From NCBI GenBank assembly GCA_036768485.1, contig JAVLUZ010000340.1, positions 8,050,925 to 8,114,924 on the forward strand: a DNA stretch of 64,000 nucleotides, given 5' to 3'. The notes under the pieces were generated by a model. The model saw only the letters and a list, made by a program, of their open reading frames with translations. It made no database searches and was not told the DNA's origin. The stretch comes from Mermis nigrescens. Its lineage: Eukaryota; Nematoda; Enoplea; Mermithida; Mermithidae. The first letter of the stretch is position 1. The number at the start of each line of letters is the position of its first letter. Below are positions 10,290 to 23,100 of the stretch, in pieces. Made by a program: the position numbers and the translations under genes.

Positions 10290-12530
10290 GTAGATTTCAA
10301 GTTGTACTGAATACAATCAGGCATGACAATATATATTAGACCACTAAGTTTTTGTTAGAACGCTATTTTCTCGTATCAAAGTTTTGTGATACAACTGTAG
10401 TTGTGCCACAAAATGATATTTTCTCACTGCTGTATGATTTCTTAGAGCTAAAACATAAAAAATTTCGTAACTTGATTTAAAATGAAGCTAGACAAAGTGT
10501 TAGACACAGACTTAAGAAAGATAATAAAAAATGCTTATAAACTGATCGCCTAAATCGTTGCTATATTACTTGGTTTGGCCCAAAATAGTTGACGAGATAT
10601 ATGACGGATATGTACTTTGCAATGATTTTCGGTCATCGACCATTGGCGTACTTTCTGAAAATTTCAATTTTTCACCTCTTCGCACTTGACAATGCCTATT
10701 TCTCACATTTATTCACTATCTTGGTGGCCTATGGAAGACAAATCTTTGTATTTTATTTTAGTATAATTTCGATGAATTTTTCGCGATTCGCAATAAATGC
10801 TTCGAAGGACTTTGCACCAGATGGGCAACACGGGAAATAATTAATAAGTCGAGTCAGTAAAACGTCTTTCCGTCTAAATTTCACGAATTTATATCTTTTA
10901 ACTATAATTTGATCTGAATTCAATTTAATTTTTCAAGCTTCCAACTTAAACTCAAAAAAATTTGAGCACTTTTTACACGAATCGCTCAAAATCGTGAATT
11001 TTTTTGAAAAAGTTTCGCACTAGAAATCATCCTCGATCTAATAAAGACAAGATATGATGGCGCAAACCGCTACTCTACAAATTAGTAGCTGGTTTTTGGA
11101 TCTAGTTTTGACTGATATGGAAAATTTCGTGTTTTTGCTCCCCACGCTTACAAAAATGAGAATTCCGCCACCACATAATGAGGCATATTTTTAAGGCTGC
11201 GTAGAAGAGTTTCTCAGATCGAATTTCTCCCTTCATTAGTTAAAGATATTCAAATGGCACCAATTATTTCTAAGTATTACTGAATAATTGCAAAATTGTG
11301 TCAGAAACTTATTTCCTAAATTTCCTATATCGTTGCATTATGTACATACATAGCAATGTCACTGCTTTGTAATCAAGTGATTTGATCACGAAATATCTTG
11401 CTATGCTAATTAGGCGAGATGAAATCGGTTCTAAATACAAATAATAAGTGTTATTCTTACTACGCTTACGACATTGCATTTTATAAGCTATTTAAGCCTG
11501 GTGATTGAATCGAGCCAAATTTTGAAGAATTCAAGTACATGTGTTAAATCGACTGACATAAAATGGATTATCAACTCATCAATTCATCAACACTAGCCAG
11601 CCATAGTTTGCTTAGTGAGATATTCAAATTATGTATTCATAATGAATTCTAATCAGTTTATAATAAATTAGGTTAATAAATTTTAAATTTGGGAGTACAT
11701 ATGGTCGTGAGAAGGGTAGGGATGGGATTAGATCGTTTAGAATACGAAATAAATTTTTGACGATTTGGCGCCATCAGATCCTAAAAATAAGCTTTAAGAA
11801 TTTTTTCCAGGTTCTACGATGTTTATTAATAGAGGACGATGAGAAACATCGAAAAATGATGTTATTTCCGCCTAAGTGCCAATTTATTGATGTTTTGACT
11901 TAACCACAAAATACGGAATGGGAGGGGTAAAGTCAGGCCCAGTTATAACAAATGCCTCGTTTGGGCTAAAAAATGATGTGTACACGTCAAAAACAACGGT
12001 TTCTGACGTTTGAGACAATGCCCGCTCTTTCTAGAACATAAAAACATAAAATCTTTTCGAAAAAATCTCAAAAAAATCGAGTAAATTGTACAAAACACAG
12101 TCAGAAGTGTTTATACGGCGCGAATCCGCCGAAAATCTGACTTTACAAGTTCTGAGTCAAAAAAACCAAAAATTTTTTGCAATAGTGCGTAAAAATCATC
12201 AGAAAGTGTTATTGAACATAGTCCTTGCTCTATTTTGTCATTTGTTCCAGTTATGGAAATTATATTCACTTAAACGATTATTCTGCCCAAGCCACCTTCC
12301 CCCTCCATCCGAGACCGCCACTCTCAGGCCATTCCGTGCATCTCTCCTCTCTGTATCTTTTCTTGCTATGAAAATTTATGTAAACTTTACTTTTAAGCAT
12401 TACTTTCTTCATTAATTATACGCCTAAATATTTTGTTTATTTATTTAGTGGTTCATTTGAGCTATCTGTTTCGTTGTGCGACGGAACAATGTCGAAGTAC
12501 GGAATATCAAGGTAACAGCGCATCCTAAAA
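10290..12530. other. Noncoding AT-rich DNA, no gene seen
   Basis: Only short ORFs (83 codons at 10589, 109 codons at 12086) without recognisable motifs or promoters. 10320-10560 is a diverged relative of 22930-23140 (CTAGACAAA...TTAGACA blocks). 12290-12330 is C-rich. Confidence 0.4.
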
Positions 12531-12531
12531 C

Positions 12532-12794
12532 CATAGGTGGGTGGCACCAAAGTTCTGGAGGGTGCAAGGTTATTTCAAAGGTAAAAACTGGCCCTAAAAA
12601 TGGTAATATGGCGAATAAAACACCATTTTACAACGTTTCTCATCGAGCGCTATTCATTGGCATCAAAAGATTGCGAAAAACAAAAACTAAATTTCAAAAA
12701 TTGAATTATGGGGGGTATTTTGATTTCTGGTGGGGGGGTATTTTCATTTCTAGCGGGTAATGCATACCCCCAATACCCCCCATGCCCAGGTAAG
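12532..12794 (+). mobile_element. hAT-like MITE, family A, copy 5
   Basis: Starts CATAGGTGGGTGGC and ends GCCCAGGTAAG. It is flanked by CCTAAAAC and CCTAAAAT, an 8-base duplication with one mismatch. Confidence 0.85.
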
Positions 12795-13182
12795 CCTAAA
12801 ATTACTTCTTTGGGTACAGTGGCTTCTTTTTGGCCTTAACGTAAATTTATACCAATAATTTTAAAACGCGTTGTTATCTCGATGAATGTATCATATTTTT
12901 TTGAAGAATTGAAGAGCACCTGACAGGCTAGCTTCGAAATATGACCCCTGCGACTCAACCCTTTGCCCCTGAGAATTTAGTGTCCCAAAAATTATAGAGA
13001 AAATATGCCGAATTTGGCGATTTCATCTTTAAAACAATTTGCTAATTTTCAGTCGCTTCGCGCTAACAGTCAAATTTTCTGAATGTAAAACGATTCACTT
13101 TTTGAACACAAACGTGCACGTTCATCTCTAAAAAATTATTCTTATTTTACACACTTTCAATGCGAATGAGATGCGTTTCACG

Positions 13183-13520
13183 TCAATAAATTAAAAATAG
13201 ACAACTTCGACAGAAACTGTTTATTTGAAGGTTAAGAAATCCACACACAGCGCTTCGCATTCCTGAAATGGTTCGATATTTATACCCTAAATTATATAGG
13301 TCGGCAAGGAAGTTACCCACATCTACTCTAGATGCGCGGAGCGGATTAATTTTTCCGCTCAGCACACCAGCTATGCCAGTTTTTGATTGGCCGTATTGTA
13401 GTGATTTCTGGTACCTGGTGCCCAAGATTGTAAAACAAGGTCGAAAGCTGACCTTGATAATCCTCGGGTCGATCATGCTTGCCCGATACTTTCCAGGCTG
13501 ATAGTCTTAGGCTGCCGTTG
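13183..13520 (-). pseudogene. DIRS tyrosine recombinase, truncated N-terminal part
   Basis: On the minus strand this segment encodes a SAM-like core-binding region (NPLRASRVDVGNFLADL, then YKYRTISGMRSAVCGF). This resembles the N-terminal domain of tyrosine recombinases in DIRS-like retrotransposons. The catalytic R-H-R-Y domain is missing because homology stops near 13190, so integration activity is lost. It follows the RNase H part of the same element, in the order expected for DIRS (gag, RT, RH, YR). A frame change near 13480 separates it from the upstream part. Confidence 0.65.
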
Positions 13521-15130
13521 CTTATGAGCGGATGAGGTTGGCCTGTTGGGCTCTCTAGAATTGTTTCTGTAATGTAGTAGGAGGATGGGATTTTAGACCG
13601 CTAGAGAATACAGTAGGGCCACCACGGTTGAGTTGGCCACACGGGAACGATTATTGGCAGATCGCACCTTTCCGCGCAGATATTGCGCAGAATGCGTGAC
13701 ACTATGCAGAATGGTGGGAACGCGTTCAGCCCTAGTAGGTTTTCCCATGAAAAACTGAACGCATCGATGAACTGAGCGTCTGGGTCGGGGCGCCAAGAGA
13801 CGAATTTGGGCAACTGAGCGTCGCTTCGGTCTGGAAATAGATAGATTTTTAGTGGGCCCATTGCTCCTTGCAAATTATTAAATATTGAAGAATTAAGTTT
13901 CCAATTAGAGCTATCAGAGTGCACGTGAAGCCTCATCCGCTCGTAAGGTTTGGCAACCGGGCAAAAAATGTGCTTGCAGATTAACCTGTCTATCGAGGCA
14001 CCAGCTCCAAATACGCGCTGCAGTATCGCTTGAAAAGGTGGTTTTCGTACCAGCCATTTTATATCAAATAAAGTATGGAAACAGAATTATCCAACATCAG
14101 AGAGACGGATGTTTTAAAACAATTTTTCGCAAATGTTTTCAAAGCAAAAAACGCTGCCAATAGCTCTTTACAATCAATATGCAAACGTAGTCGTAGTCCG
14201 TCTGTTTTCCAGACTACAGATGCAGACTCATCATTGCAGTAAGCACCCCATCCCGCGTTGGATGCGTCCGAAAAAATTGTTAAACTGCTGTCAGGGGGTA
14301 CGATATCACGACCGTTCCAATTTCTTAGTTGTTTTACCCACACGATTAATTCATTCACTTTTCGCGTTCGCTGACAGAATGCAAGGCGCGCTATAAGATC
14401 TGTGATCTTGAATGATATCAATCAAACACAGTTGGAGTTGGCGACTGAATGAATGAGCCTGAGTGTTTGACTGACTGAAGTGAAATGGCCTAAAAGTGTG
14501 GCCAAGTCTCTCGCTATAACGAAATTTGCTCGTAAACATACATACGTCACACCTGTTAATTATTTAGCTTATTTTTTCGGTAACGTGAAACTGCATTGAA
14601 GATGAGTCTAAGGAGAAACCGAGAAACGTGATAGCCTGTGTGGGCTCAGTGACCGACTTTTCTTCAGCAATAACGAAGCCAAGATTTCGTAAAATAAATC
14701 GCAAAAGGCTTAAGTCAAGCCGAAGGCCATCCTGTGTTTGATTGATTAGCAAAATATCGTCTAAATAAATGATGAGACGTAAGCCTAAATGTCTAGCTAT
14801 AGCACTGAAAGGTTTCAATAATTTAGTGATTACGCGGGGAGCCGAAAAAAGACCAAAGGGCATACAAGTGAATGAGTAAATGGCGTTTGCCCATTCAAAA
14901 CAGAAAAACTTTTGATGTTTTCCGATTATAGGAATCGAAAAATACGCATCTTTTAAATCGAGTTTCGCCATGAAATCGTTTCTTCGTATAATATTTTTAA
15001 TGACAATTATAGTTTCCATTTTAGAATGTTCGTATTTAATATATTGATTTAATGGGCGTAAGTTTATAACTGGCCAAAGCCTCCTGGTTTTCTTGGCCGT
15101 GAAAAAAATTCGGGAAATCCAAATATCTTT
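13521..15130 (-). pseudogene. DIRS-type reverse transcriptase and RNase H, degenerate
   Basis: Reverse transcriptase: LWPVINLRPLN (about 15040-15110) precedes MAKLDLKDAYFSIPI, CMPFGLFSAPRV and the catalytic IIYLDDILLI in a 151-codon frame (14564-15019), ending with ITFLGFSLDS. RNase H (14059-14421) shows TIFSDASNAGWGAYC and a DCKELLAAFFALK motif. The next region (13593-13936) has LFPDRSDAQLPKFVSWRPDP and APVWPTQPWWP-like residues, typical of the DIRS segment between RNase H and recombinase. Frames shift at about 14550 and 13960, so it is a pseudogene. An intact enzyme would copy the element RNA. The family is recognised by motif order. Confidence 0.8.
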
Positions 15131-15700
15131 CCCATCTGAAACTCAAGAGATCGCTTTCTTTTCTAGCAGTGCATTAGTTTCTTTTTGAATCACATCCATT
15201 TCTAATGTCGAAAATTTAATCCGATGTGGGAGCCAGCTCCTGAAAATGAGGTAAGGAATCAAATCCGATTTAATAGCCCGAAATAATTTGCAAAATCCAG
15301 GGATCTAATGTTATTTGAGCCAATCCGATTTAAAAAATTTCAGACGGCCCACTAGGTGATTAGGGTCTACCGAAATCGAATTAAAGTCAATAACATCACT
15401 ATTATACCTAAAAATCTCCCGATTAGGTGATTTCTGCTTGTTCGGAGGTCAAAAGGTCGATGTAGCACAAAAATTTGAACGTTTTGTCAAAGTCCCGACA
15501 GCATTAGCAAATGATCGGTCTTTTTACGACCACGATCTTTCAGTCAGCCACATAATAATTCGCCAAAAAGTGGTGGTGGCGCTAGTTTCGAATTCGAGTC
15601 GGTAGAACGTTTGACTACTTCATCGTGTGGCACTATAGTGAGTAGATTTCAGGTAAAATTTTGTTCTTCACGACAAGCAAACGTAAGATCTCAAATCGAC
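15131..15700 (-). other. DIRS interior between gag-like region and RT, decayed
   Basis: No open frame over 60 codons with recognisable motifs on the minus strand. By position this is the gag to RT junction of the DIRS element. Confidence 0.4.
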
Positions 15701-16360
15701 GTTCCGACACAGTGTCCTGAATAAGGAAGGACAAATGGCGTAAACTGTGTTGAACAACTTTACCGACGTTGAGTAACGAGGCCAGAGGATACATCCTCTC
15801 TAAAATTTCCTGAATGAACGATCGCAGACGGCCATTTATTTTGCCTCTCGAGCACAAAGCGAATCTTGTCATCAACGGCTGGTGCCACCAGTGGCGGATC
15901 CAGGATTTTCCTAAGGGGAGGGGGCGGTACTCCCAAGGGGGGGGCGAAACCATGACTTGGGAAAATGGGGGTGGCCACCCCCGCCCCTCCCCTTAAATCC
16001 GCCCCTGAGTGCCACTGCGCTCTGGCAGTGAGGAGTCGGAATTTTGTTATATCGCTCGAACCGATTTTTCGAATCTTCGAAAGAGCCAGCGAATTCACGG
16101 GTGACAATCAACTTTTTAGATGGAAACAAAGTGAGCTTCTGCCTTTTTATGGTCGGTTCGTCGCAAAAGTTTTGAACTACTGCGGCAGAACGATAAGCCG
16201 ACGGAGCATCGACTCCCGAAGGCGTCAGATCGGAGCTGCGAGAAGAGCCGCTCGAATTATGTTTCTTATTCGAATTTCCGTCACTGGAGATCGAAGAACG
16301 GTGTGAGCCAACGGGGCTCAAACGATGACTCTGCTCAGAAGCGTCTCGTTCATTTTGAGA
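15700..16360 (-). pseudogene. DIRS gag-like ORF, split by a MITE
   Basis: Minus-strand frames at 15911-16321 and 15760-16107 carry a Ser-rich low-complexity N-terminal region (SNKKHNSSGSSRSSDLTPSG) followed by a segment with EPTIKRQKLTLFPSKK. After the 119-bp MITE at 15889-16007 coding resumes with APAVDDKIRFVLERQ and IVHSGNFREDVSS. The position upstream of RT, the length and the composition suggest the gag-like ORF of the DIRS element. I see no zinc knuckle. The flanks of the MITE carry an 8-base duplication, so the interruption is secondary. Confidence 0.5.
15889..16007. mobile_element. hAT-like MITE, family C, copy 1
   Basis: 119 bp, starts CAGTGGCGGATCCAGGATTT and ends AAATCCGCCCCTG. It is flanked by GGTGCCAC and AGTGCCAC (8 bases, one mismatch). 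The interior is strongly G then C rich and can fold. Confidence 0.9.
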
Positions 16361-16558
16361 GTTCTAACCGGCAGACTTAGTCGAAGCAGTGGAGTCTAAT
16401 AAATCCGTTGCTATAAATTTTCTCGAGCTATCGTCGTGAGAAACAATAGGATAACGTTAATCCCATGAGCGCGAAGATTTCGAAGGCTTCGATAAGCTAA
16501 GTCCATCCGCGAACGAGTCGACGAGATTAGCGTGAGAAACATTGCTAGCAGCAACGCT

Positions 16559-16729
16559 CAGTGGCGGATCCAGGATTTTCCTACGGGGGGAGCGGAACCC
16601 TGACTTGATGGAAAAATTAGCCGTTTTAACCCGAAAATCGCTAAAAATCGCTCAAAAATCCGTAATTTTGCGCACCATTTTGGGCCAATGGGGGCGGCCG
16701 TCCCCCTGCCCCTTCTAAATCCGCCCCTG
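16559..16729. mobile_element. hAT-like MITE, family C, copy 2
   Basis: 171 bp with the same ends (CAGTGGCGGATCC...AAATCCGCCCCTG). The perfect 8-base duplication GCAACGCT lies at 16551-16558 and 16730-16737. The interior AATCGCTAAAAATCGCTC repeat differs from copy 1, so the two are different length variants. Confidence 0.92.
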
Positions 16730-17370
16730 GCAACGCTAGACACACTGTAGCGATAAACGGCTTACAACAAGCGAGCTTGAACGGCGTGAGCAAGCTCCGC
16801 CTTATACGCTTACAACGGGCTGTACTTAGCTAAAGAGAATGAAGTATGCATCTGTAAAGTCTAATTTGTTTGTGTAGTGAATTATATATACAACAATTCC
16901 AAAGTTGATATAAATGTTTTTTTTTAATTTTTCTTGAATTTTCGTAAGTTTTTAAATTCGCATTCCCTCGTTTTCTTGTCTCTATTGCCAATAAAATAGA
17001 TTTTTTCACCCTAGTTCAATTAAAACATGATTTGAATGCTCTTTTCCTCGAATTGATGATCAAAAACATGATGGAGAGCTTGAACATGACGGCCAATGTA
17101 ACGTATGGGCCAAAAACGGGGTCTCACCTGTCGCAAAATTCGAGCCGTTCGCTTTTACAAGGATCTCGCAATCCGAATTTTTCAAAATCCACTTCGCGTC
17201 TGAACACAGAATAATTATACAATTAAGGTACCTGAAAAGATAAAACATAAGTTGTAATAAATAATATAAAATATAAAATATGCGTAAACACTCAAATGGG
17301 TGTAAACGACCTGGTAAGGAGTTTTCTGGGCAAATATAAACATTTTTGGGCGGGGTTAGTGGGTCTAGAC

Positions 17371-17632
17371 CACACCTGGGCGTGGGGGGTTCGGGGGGTA
17401 TGTACCCCCAGAAACCAAATACCCCCCCCCCAGAAATCAAAATACCCCCCAGAATTCAATTTTTGAAATTTTTTTCGTTTTTTTTCGTAATTTTTTGATG
17501 CCAATGGATAGTGCTTGATGAGAAACGTCGAAAAATGGTGTTTTTATTGCCATACCACCATTTTTAAGGCCATTTTTCGACCTTCAAAAAAATCTTGCAC
17601 CCCCCCCAGAATTTTCTTGCTGCCCACGTATG
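17371..17632 (-). mobile_element. hAT-like MITE, family A, copy 6
   Basis: Starts CACACCTGGGCGTGGGG and ends GCCCACGTATG. It is flanked by a perfect 8-base duplication that is itself a palindrome, GTCTAGAC (17363-17370 and 17633-17640). Confidence 0.92.
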
Positions 17633-17640
17633 GTCTAGAC

Positions 17641-19990
17641 CCCCTGAATAGAAACATGATGGTAACTTTTATGAGAATTATCCGTCAAAGGCAAGGGTAA
17701 AAACTGAGAAAATAGAAATTTTTCTTCAAAAATGCATGAAATTGTCCTGAAACTGGCTTTTACAGCATTTATATTAATTTTCGACGCTATTTAACCCACT
17801 GGCCATGCTGTGCATATACGGTCATTACCATTGATGAAAAAATAAGAAATTAAAATTAAAGGAATAAAGATAGTGAATTTGAAAAAAATCAAAAATTAAA
17901 ATTAAAGACTCTAGGTCCTAGAAAGGTCCGAATTAGGCTTTTCCAGCCTGTCTAAGTCAGCCAGAGAGCTTTTCTCGAGCTGAAATGTCTTAAAAAGTTG
18001 CATAAATGCAAAAATTGCGTAAAAACCAACTAATTCAATGTTTCTGGTCGATTTCATGCATTTGCGCGAAAAGCTTTTAGATTTTTTTTCATTTTTGGGC
18101 GCCATTTTGCCCTATTTTATCAGAAAAATTTCCTGTTTTTCCGTCCCCGGGGTCTGGACCTTAGCATTTTCTCTAAATGCTTATCTAGACCCCTTGAAGG
18201 AAAAAAGAATAACTTCTTGAGGAGAATATGGTAAACAAAATAATTGAAATTCAAAAGTTTCGTCAGAATTTTGGGAGTTAGCTCCTGAAATTTATAAAAA
18301 ACGCTCTTTGCGCTTCAAAAATATTATTCTCTAGCGAAAAAGATTTCTTTCTCGAATGCGAAAACAAAAAATTTTCGAAAAAGACAGCGAAACGATTGAT
18401 TCATATAGTCCAAAATTAGTTTATTGACGCGAAATGCTGGCAAATTGATATATAAAACAAATATTACGATTTAAAAACAGCCAAAATTTTAGCTTAGAAA
18501 TTCTGTACATAAAATTGTTGTTATTTATTTTAGGGAAAAAACTTAATTTTTGATGAAAATAATTTTTTAAAGAAAATCTTTCAAGGCCTAGAAAATGGTG
18601 AAACAGTGTGCTATGACCTTAGCGGTTCAAAGCCAAAACCCGCAACACACGCTCTGCTTGCAATTTTAACTAATTTTTTTTATTTATTGAAAGTAGCTAA
18701 AGTTTATTTTCTCAATTTAATTTATCGTATTATTTTTTATTTTTTGTTGTATAGAGTAATTGATTTTTCAGGCCTATTTACTAAATTTATGGTTACAGTT
18801 ATGCAAAAGTCATTGAATGAAATATCCATGCCTGTAGTCAAATATCATAAAAATATATCAAAGCCAAAAACTGTATTTTCGGCCTCTTAAATTGTTTCTG
18901 AGCACATTCCCTCACTTTGCGATCAGAAAAGACATAAAGAAGAACTACGCAAAACTTTATTTAAAAGTTCTTTCATTGTGCACAATAATTTTTATTCGAA
19001 ATTGGAGTACTTTTATTAGATGTATTAGCATCGAAGCTAAATTAGCTAAAATTGAAGTAAAAAAATGAGTGAGCGCACTAAATATTGGTAATGTACAAAA
19101 TAGATGCATAAAAACAAGGGAAATGTATGAAATATGAACCGAGTGTATTATACATACTACCGAATTCTAGGTTCTATGCCTTTGTGTTTTATTGCTGCAG
19201 TCTTTTAATGACATCTGCTTTATTGTCTTTTTTCTTTTTTATTCACTAGAAATACGTCGATCGTGGTTTTTCTGACGTTTTCTACGAATTTAAATACAAT
19301 TTTTACGGCTTGAACCGCCGAAATAGCAATTTTCTCACACAGAAACTTATTATTTCGAGAGAAAAATTTCTAATGATAATATAATTATATTACTACAATT
19401 ATTAATACTGCATTGTAATTATATTAGAATTAAAATTATTTCTAATTTCGTTAATTAGAGGAGGAAATCGCGTTCAACGATTTCAACTTGAAAGCCCGAA
19501 TTTCCGGAGAGACCCAACCATCCGGAAAGGTCTTATATCGTGTCAGCAAAAATTTGGAGAAGATTGATTGTGATTGCCAATTGGGTATGCACGTGCAAAA
19601 CGACACAATAAATCATTGGTATTTTGCCGCGAAATTATTCCAGTTGACATTGTGCCAAATGGCTCTTCCGTTTACAGCTAATTATTTGGGTTTGAATTCA
19701 TTGCTGATAAACGAATAGACCAACGGAATTAAAAACGATGGTTATTGATCGAGTCTTTCAATAAACGAATTATTTAAAATACTTTTTTCGCGAGTTTTCG
19801 GACTTTGTTCGATTCTGTGCGATTTCTCGCATTTTTTCGTTTAGCCGATGTATATCTTTTTTTACTTATGGTGACGATTTGTCCGGCTTAAATTTTTTAT
19901 CGGGCGTAATGAATGACTTTTTTTCGCTTTTCAATAAAATTTTGGGACGGTTAGTTATCGAGAAGATGCAATGCGGAAATGAATTCAAAA
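17641..19990. other. Noncoding AT-rich DNA with dispersed repeat traces
   Basis: No recognisable gene. Short stretches around GGTCTAGACCCC-like sites (17640, 18150, 22410, 23720) resemble each other and may be old relatives of one repeat. 19488-19718 encodes a 76-residue peptide with VLYRVSKNL and NHWYFAAK that resembles the minus-strand peptide at 5073-5288. Confidence 0.4.
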
Positions 19991-19998
19991 AAATGAGA

Positions 19999-20140
19999 AA
20001 GAAAAGCAAAACAAATAAAAACAAAAACGAAAGCAAAAACACAAACAAAAATAAAAAACAAGCAATAAGACGAACAAAAAATGAACCAAACAAATAGGCA
20101 AACAACAAACAATAAACAAGCGACAAACAAACAAAATATT
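19999..20140. repeat. A-rich simple repeat, (CAAA)n-like
   Basis: About 140 bases of imperfect AAAC/AAAAC/AAAG iterations. The ORFs on both strands (Lys/Asn-rich or Leu/Phe-rich) are composition artefacts. Confidence 0.8.
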
Positions 20141-23100
20141 TTCTCGGAAACTAACTCAGAAATTGACGTATTGAAAAATTTTTAATCAGCTGCTTCCGGG
20201 TACACTGGAACTGGTGGTGTCGGTCCTTAAGGATCAATTTGTCCCCTATATCCCTAATTGCTCGCTTTTTGCCTGAAAAAGTAATAAAAAAGGAACTCGA
20301 GCGACGTATTGCGCCAGTTACCGGTGATCATAAGCTATAATAGACCAAGGCAGGTAGGAATAACCCTGACACAAAAAATGAAGAACTTTAAAGTTATTAA
20401 AAATGTAAGCTTAGAAAAATGCAAAAGGTTATGAAAAAATACTACTACGAAAATTCCACGCATCTTTCAGCAGTACCTATGCAAATGATTTGGACTTCGC
20501 TTTGGAAATATGTACGCTTGGACAAAAACGTAGCACTTCTTAGAACAAAAGCAAAATTTTGAACGAATATGTTGAAACTCGATAAGTTTAATCGTCCCTT
20601 TACTGTGTCCTATGCTGAAGGCATAATGAATCACTTTCGTGGCATTTTTTCTGTTTTACCTTATCTATGTATCCAAAACTTTGTCTAGCCTCGTTTTGGC
20701 TTCAGTTACATCGTTTTTGATGGTTTAGCTCAAAGAGGAGTTATAGAGTAGTAAGAAATAGGCATTTTTTGGCCTATTTACAGTAATATCACAAAAATCA
20801 AGATGGGAAAATAAGGTTCTAAATAAGAAAATTCAGTGGTTCATTCCTTCCCAGCTATTTAAATGCATCCCCTGGATGTGTTTAACACAACAGAAATCTA
20901 CTTTTTCTTGTTTTTGCATAATGTCCAACAGGTGCCAGTTCATTTACATTGTGATAGTTTTTTTAATTTTACCTCTTCCAAAAATAATTTTCACAGGAAA
21001 TAACATACATATTCAGAAAGAGCATAAAAAATTGCACTATTGAAAATAATAGCTGTCAGAGAATGTTAAGAAGGCATAGCTTAATATTCACTAGCACTTT
21101 ATGCCATGATGGTGCACTTCGACTGCAAAAACATGATGTTAAACGGAGGGTTAATCGTGAATCGGCTAAAATGAAAAACCATTAGGGTACCCAAATTTTG
21201 CATATTCCATTCAGCGTTCACGTTTTGTAGGTTTTAACGAATAAATTGCTTCTTTAGGCATTAATTACGGAATTACACTACGCTATAGCGAATATTACAT
21301 TTGCTGCTTCGTTGAAAGTCTGAAATCGAAAACGCGAAATTATACTTATAAAGCTGGATGCATGTACGAATTTATTATAGTAGAATATAAAACCATGCAG
21401 CCTAGAAAATTAGTTTAGTTAAATAATTTTACGTGGTCCTACAAATTAATTTTTATAATTATTCAAGAATTTCAAGACCTTGACTTTAAATTTCGATCAA
21501 TTTTAAGAATCGTACTATATCCACTGTCCTTAGAACGAGTCTCACTAAACTACAGTGCATGAGGAGTCTGGGGTAAGCACCTCCCCTCGCAAAAGCTGGA
21601 AAACACCCTACAGATTACTGGAGACCTCCTGAATTCTATTTTTATTAACATTTTTGGCGAGTATTGGTAATTTTTGGCGATTTAATCCCCCAGAATTTTC
21701 TTGCTGTCCATGTGAAGTACTAGAATATTAGGGCGTTTTTGGTTCATGAACTTTCGGAAATTCGTTGGTGGAGGTAAATAAGCAAGTAATGTTTTCGGAA
21801 TTTGAGAATATTGAAAACCGATTTTGGCTTACGGAAACGATACTATAGAATGTTTCACACAAGTTTGGGCATAAATTTATAAAAGTGTGTCCGACAATAA
21901 GCAGACAGATTGAGATTAAAACATTCAATTGATATCGTGATCCGTCGGCTTACTTTTGAAATAATTTTCAAAATTTAAGCCCAAACTTATGTGAAACAGA
22001 CAATAACAACGTCGCTTTGTTTACGATAAGATAATCGTTTGACAACGTATTATCAGAAAAATTATCGACAGTTTCTCGTCAATTTCGAGCAATTTTACAG
22101 AAAAGCTCTTATTTTTATTCATTTTTGACCCTTACGTTTTGTTAATTTCCCCAAAAAATTCAGATTTTTCCATTCTTAGGCTCTAGACATCATATGCACA
22201 GCACGGCCTATCAGAGGGCGAGACTAAATTGTCCTTTTTTCGAACAAAATGACCTCAAAAACTAGTATGAATGGTAAAATAGTTATTCCGCTGGTCAATT
22301 AAAAGCGCTTATGAAGAAATTTTCAATTTTCATCCTCATTTCCCCACGAAATTTCCTGTTTTTCTTTTCTAGAAGTAAGCCCCAACGTGCATGTATGGTC
22401 TAGATCACAATCTCAACCCCTTCCACATGCTTTGCTGGTAATAACTTAGTGATTGTATTGATTTAAGTTAGCGTTCATACTTAAGCAAACATAGCCTTTT
22501 AAATAATAATAATAAAATTAACAGACCCCGATGTAAAAACCAGCAAAATCCTACGTTTTCCTGACATACCTGCAAAAGCACAATGTAGTTTAGTTTTAAG
22601 AATTTACAAACTTCGGTGGAGTCCTTTTTAACTTCCTTCTACTATAACCCTGCGTTTACCATCATGATTTTGCACTCAAAGAGTACCGTCTTAGGACGCC
22701 ATCCTAATCCATATTCAGCTACACCTTCTTTACTTATGTATGTACTTTGACAATTATTACTTTCGGTTTATGCACTTTTTATGCTCTTTCTTAATATGTA
22801 TAATAGGTTTTTTTATAAAAATTATTTTTGAGAGACTTACAATACAACTTTCAACTTAAAAACTATTACAACGCATAAGAATAGGCACCTGGTGGACATC
22901 CACGCAAAAAAAGAAGAAACGCCAGATTTCTGTAAACACAGCAGGGGATTCATTTGAAAAGTTGAAAAGTAAATAAAGTACTAAATTTTTTACTAGAACC
23001 ATATTTTCTCATTTAACAAAATGCTCATTTCTTTCTGCTCTTTAAGCTCTCATAGAGCTTAGCCGTTAAAAATTATGTAACTGGAACCAAAACGAGGCTA

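Larger units (their letters stand above)
8968..10290. repeat. Dispersed G repeat, copy 3, diverged and interrupted
   Basis: Shares the GGGATCCCTATTAATCC, GATCGCATGACATA and TGAACTAATCCTCTTATT blocks with copies 1 and 2. It is interrupted by a short family B MITE (9542-9684) and a family A MITE (9759-9962). Its last part, 10030-10290, also resembles 22600-22915. Confidence 0.65.

Noticed and set aside
19866..20126. Leu/Phe-rich ORF resembling a membrane protein
   Set aside because: It is the complement of an A-rich simple repeat.
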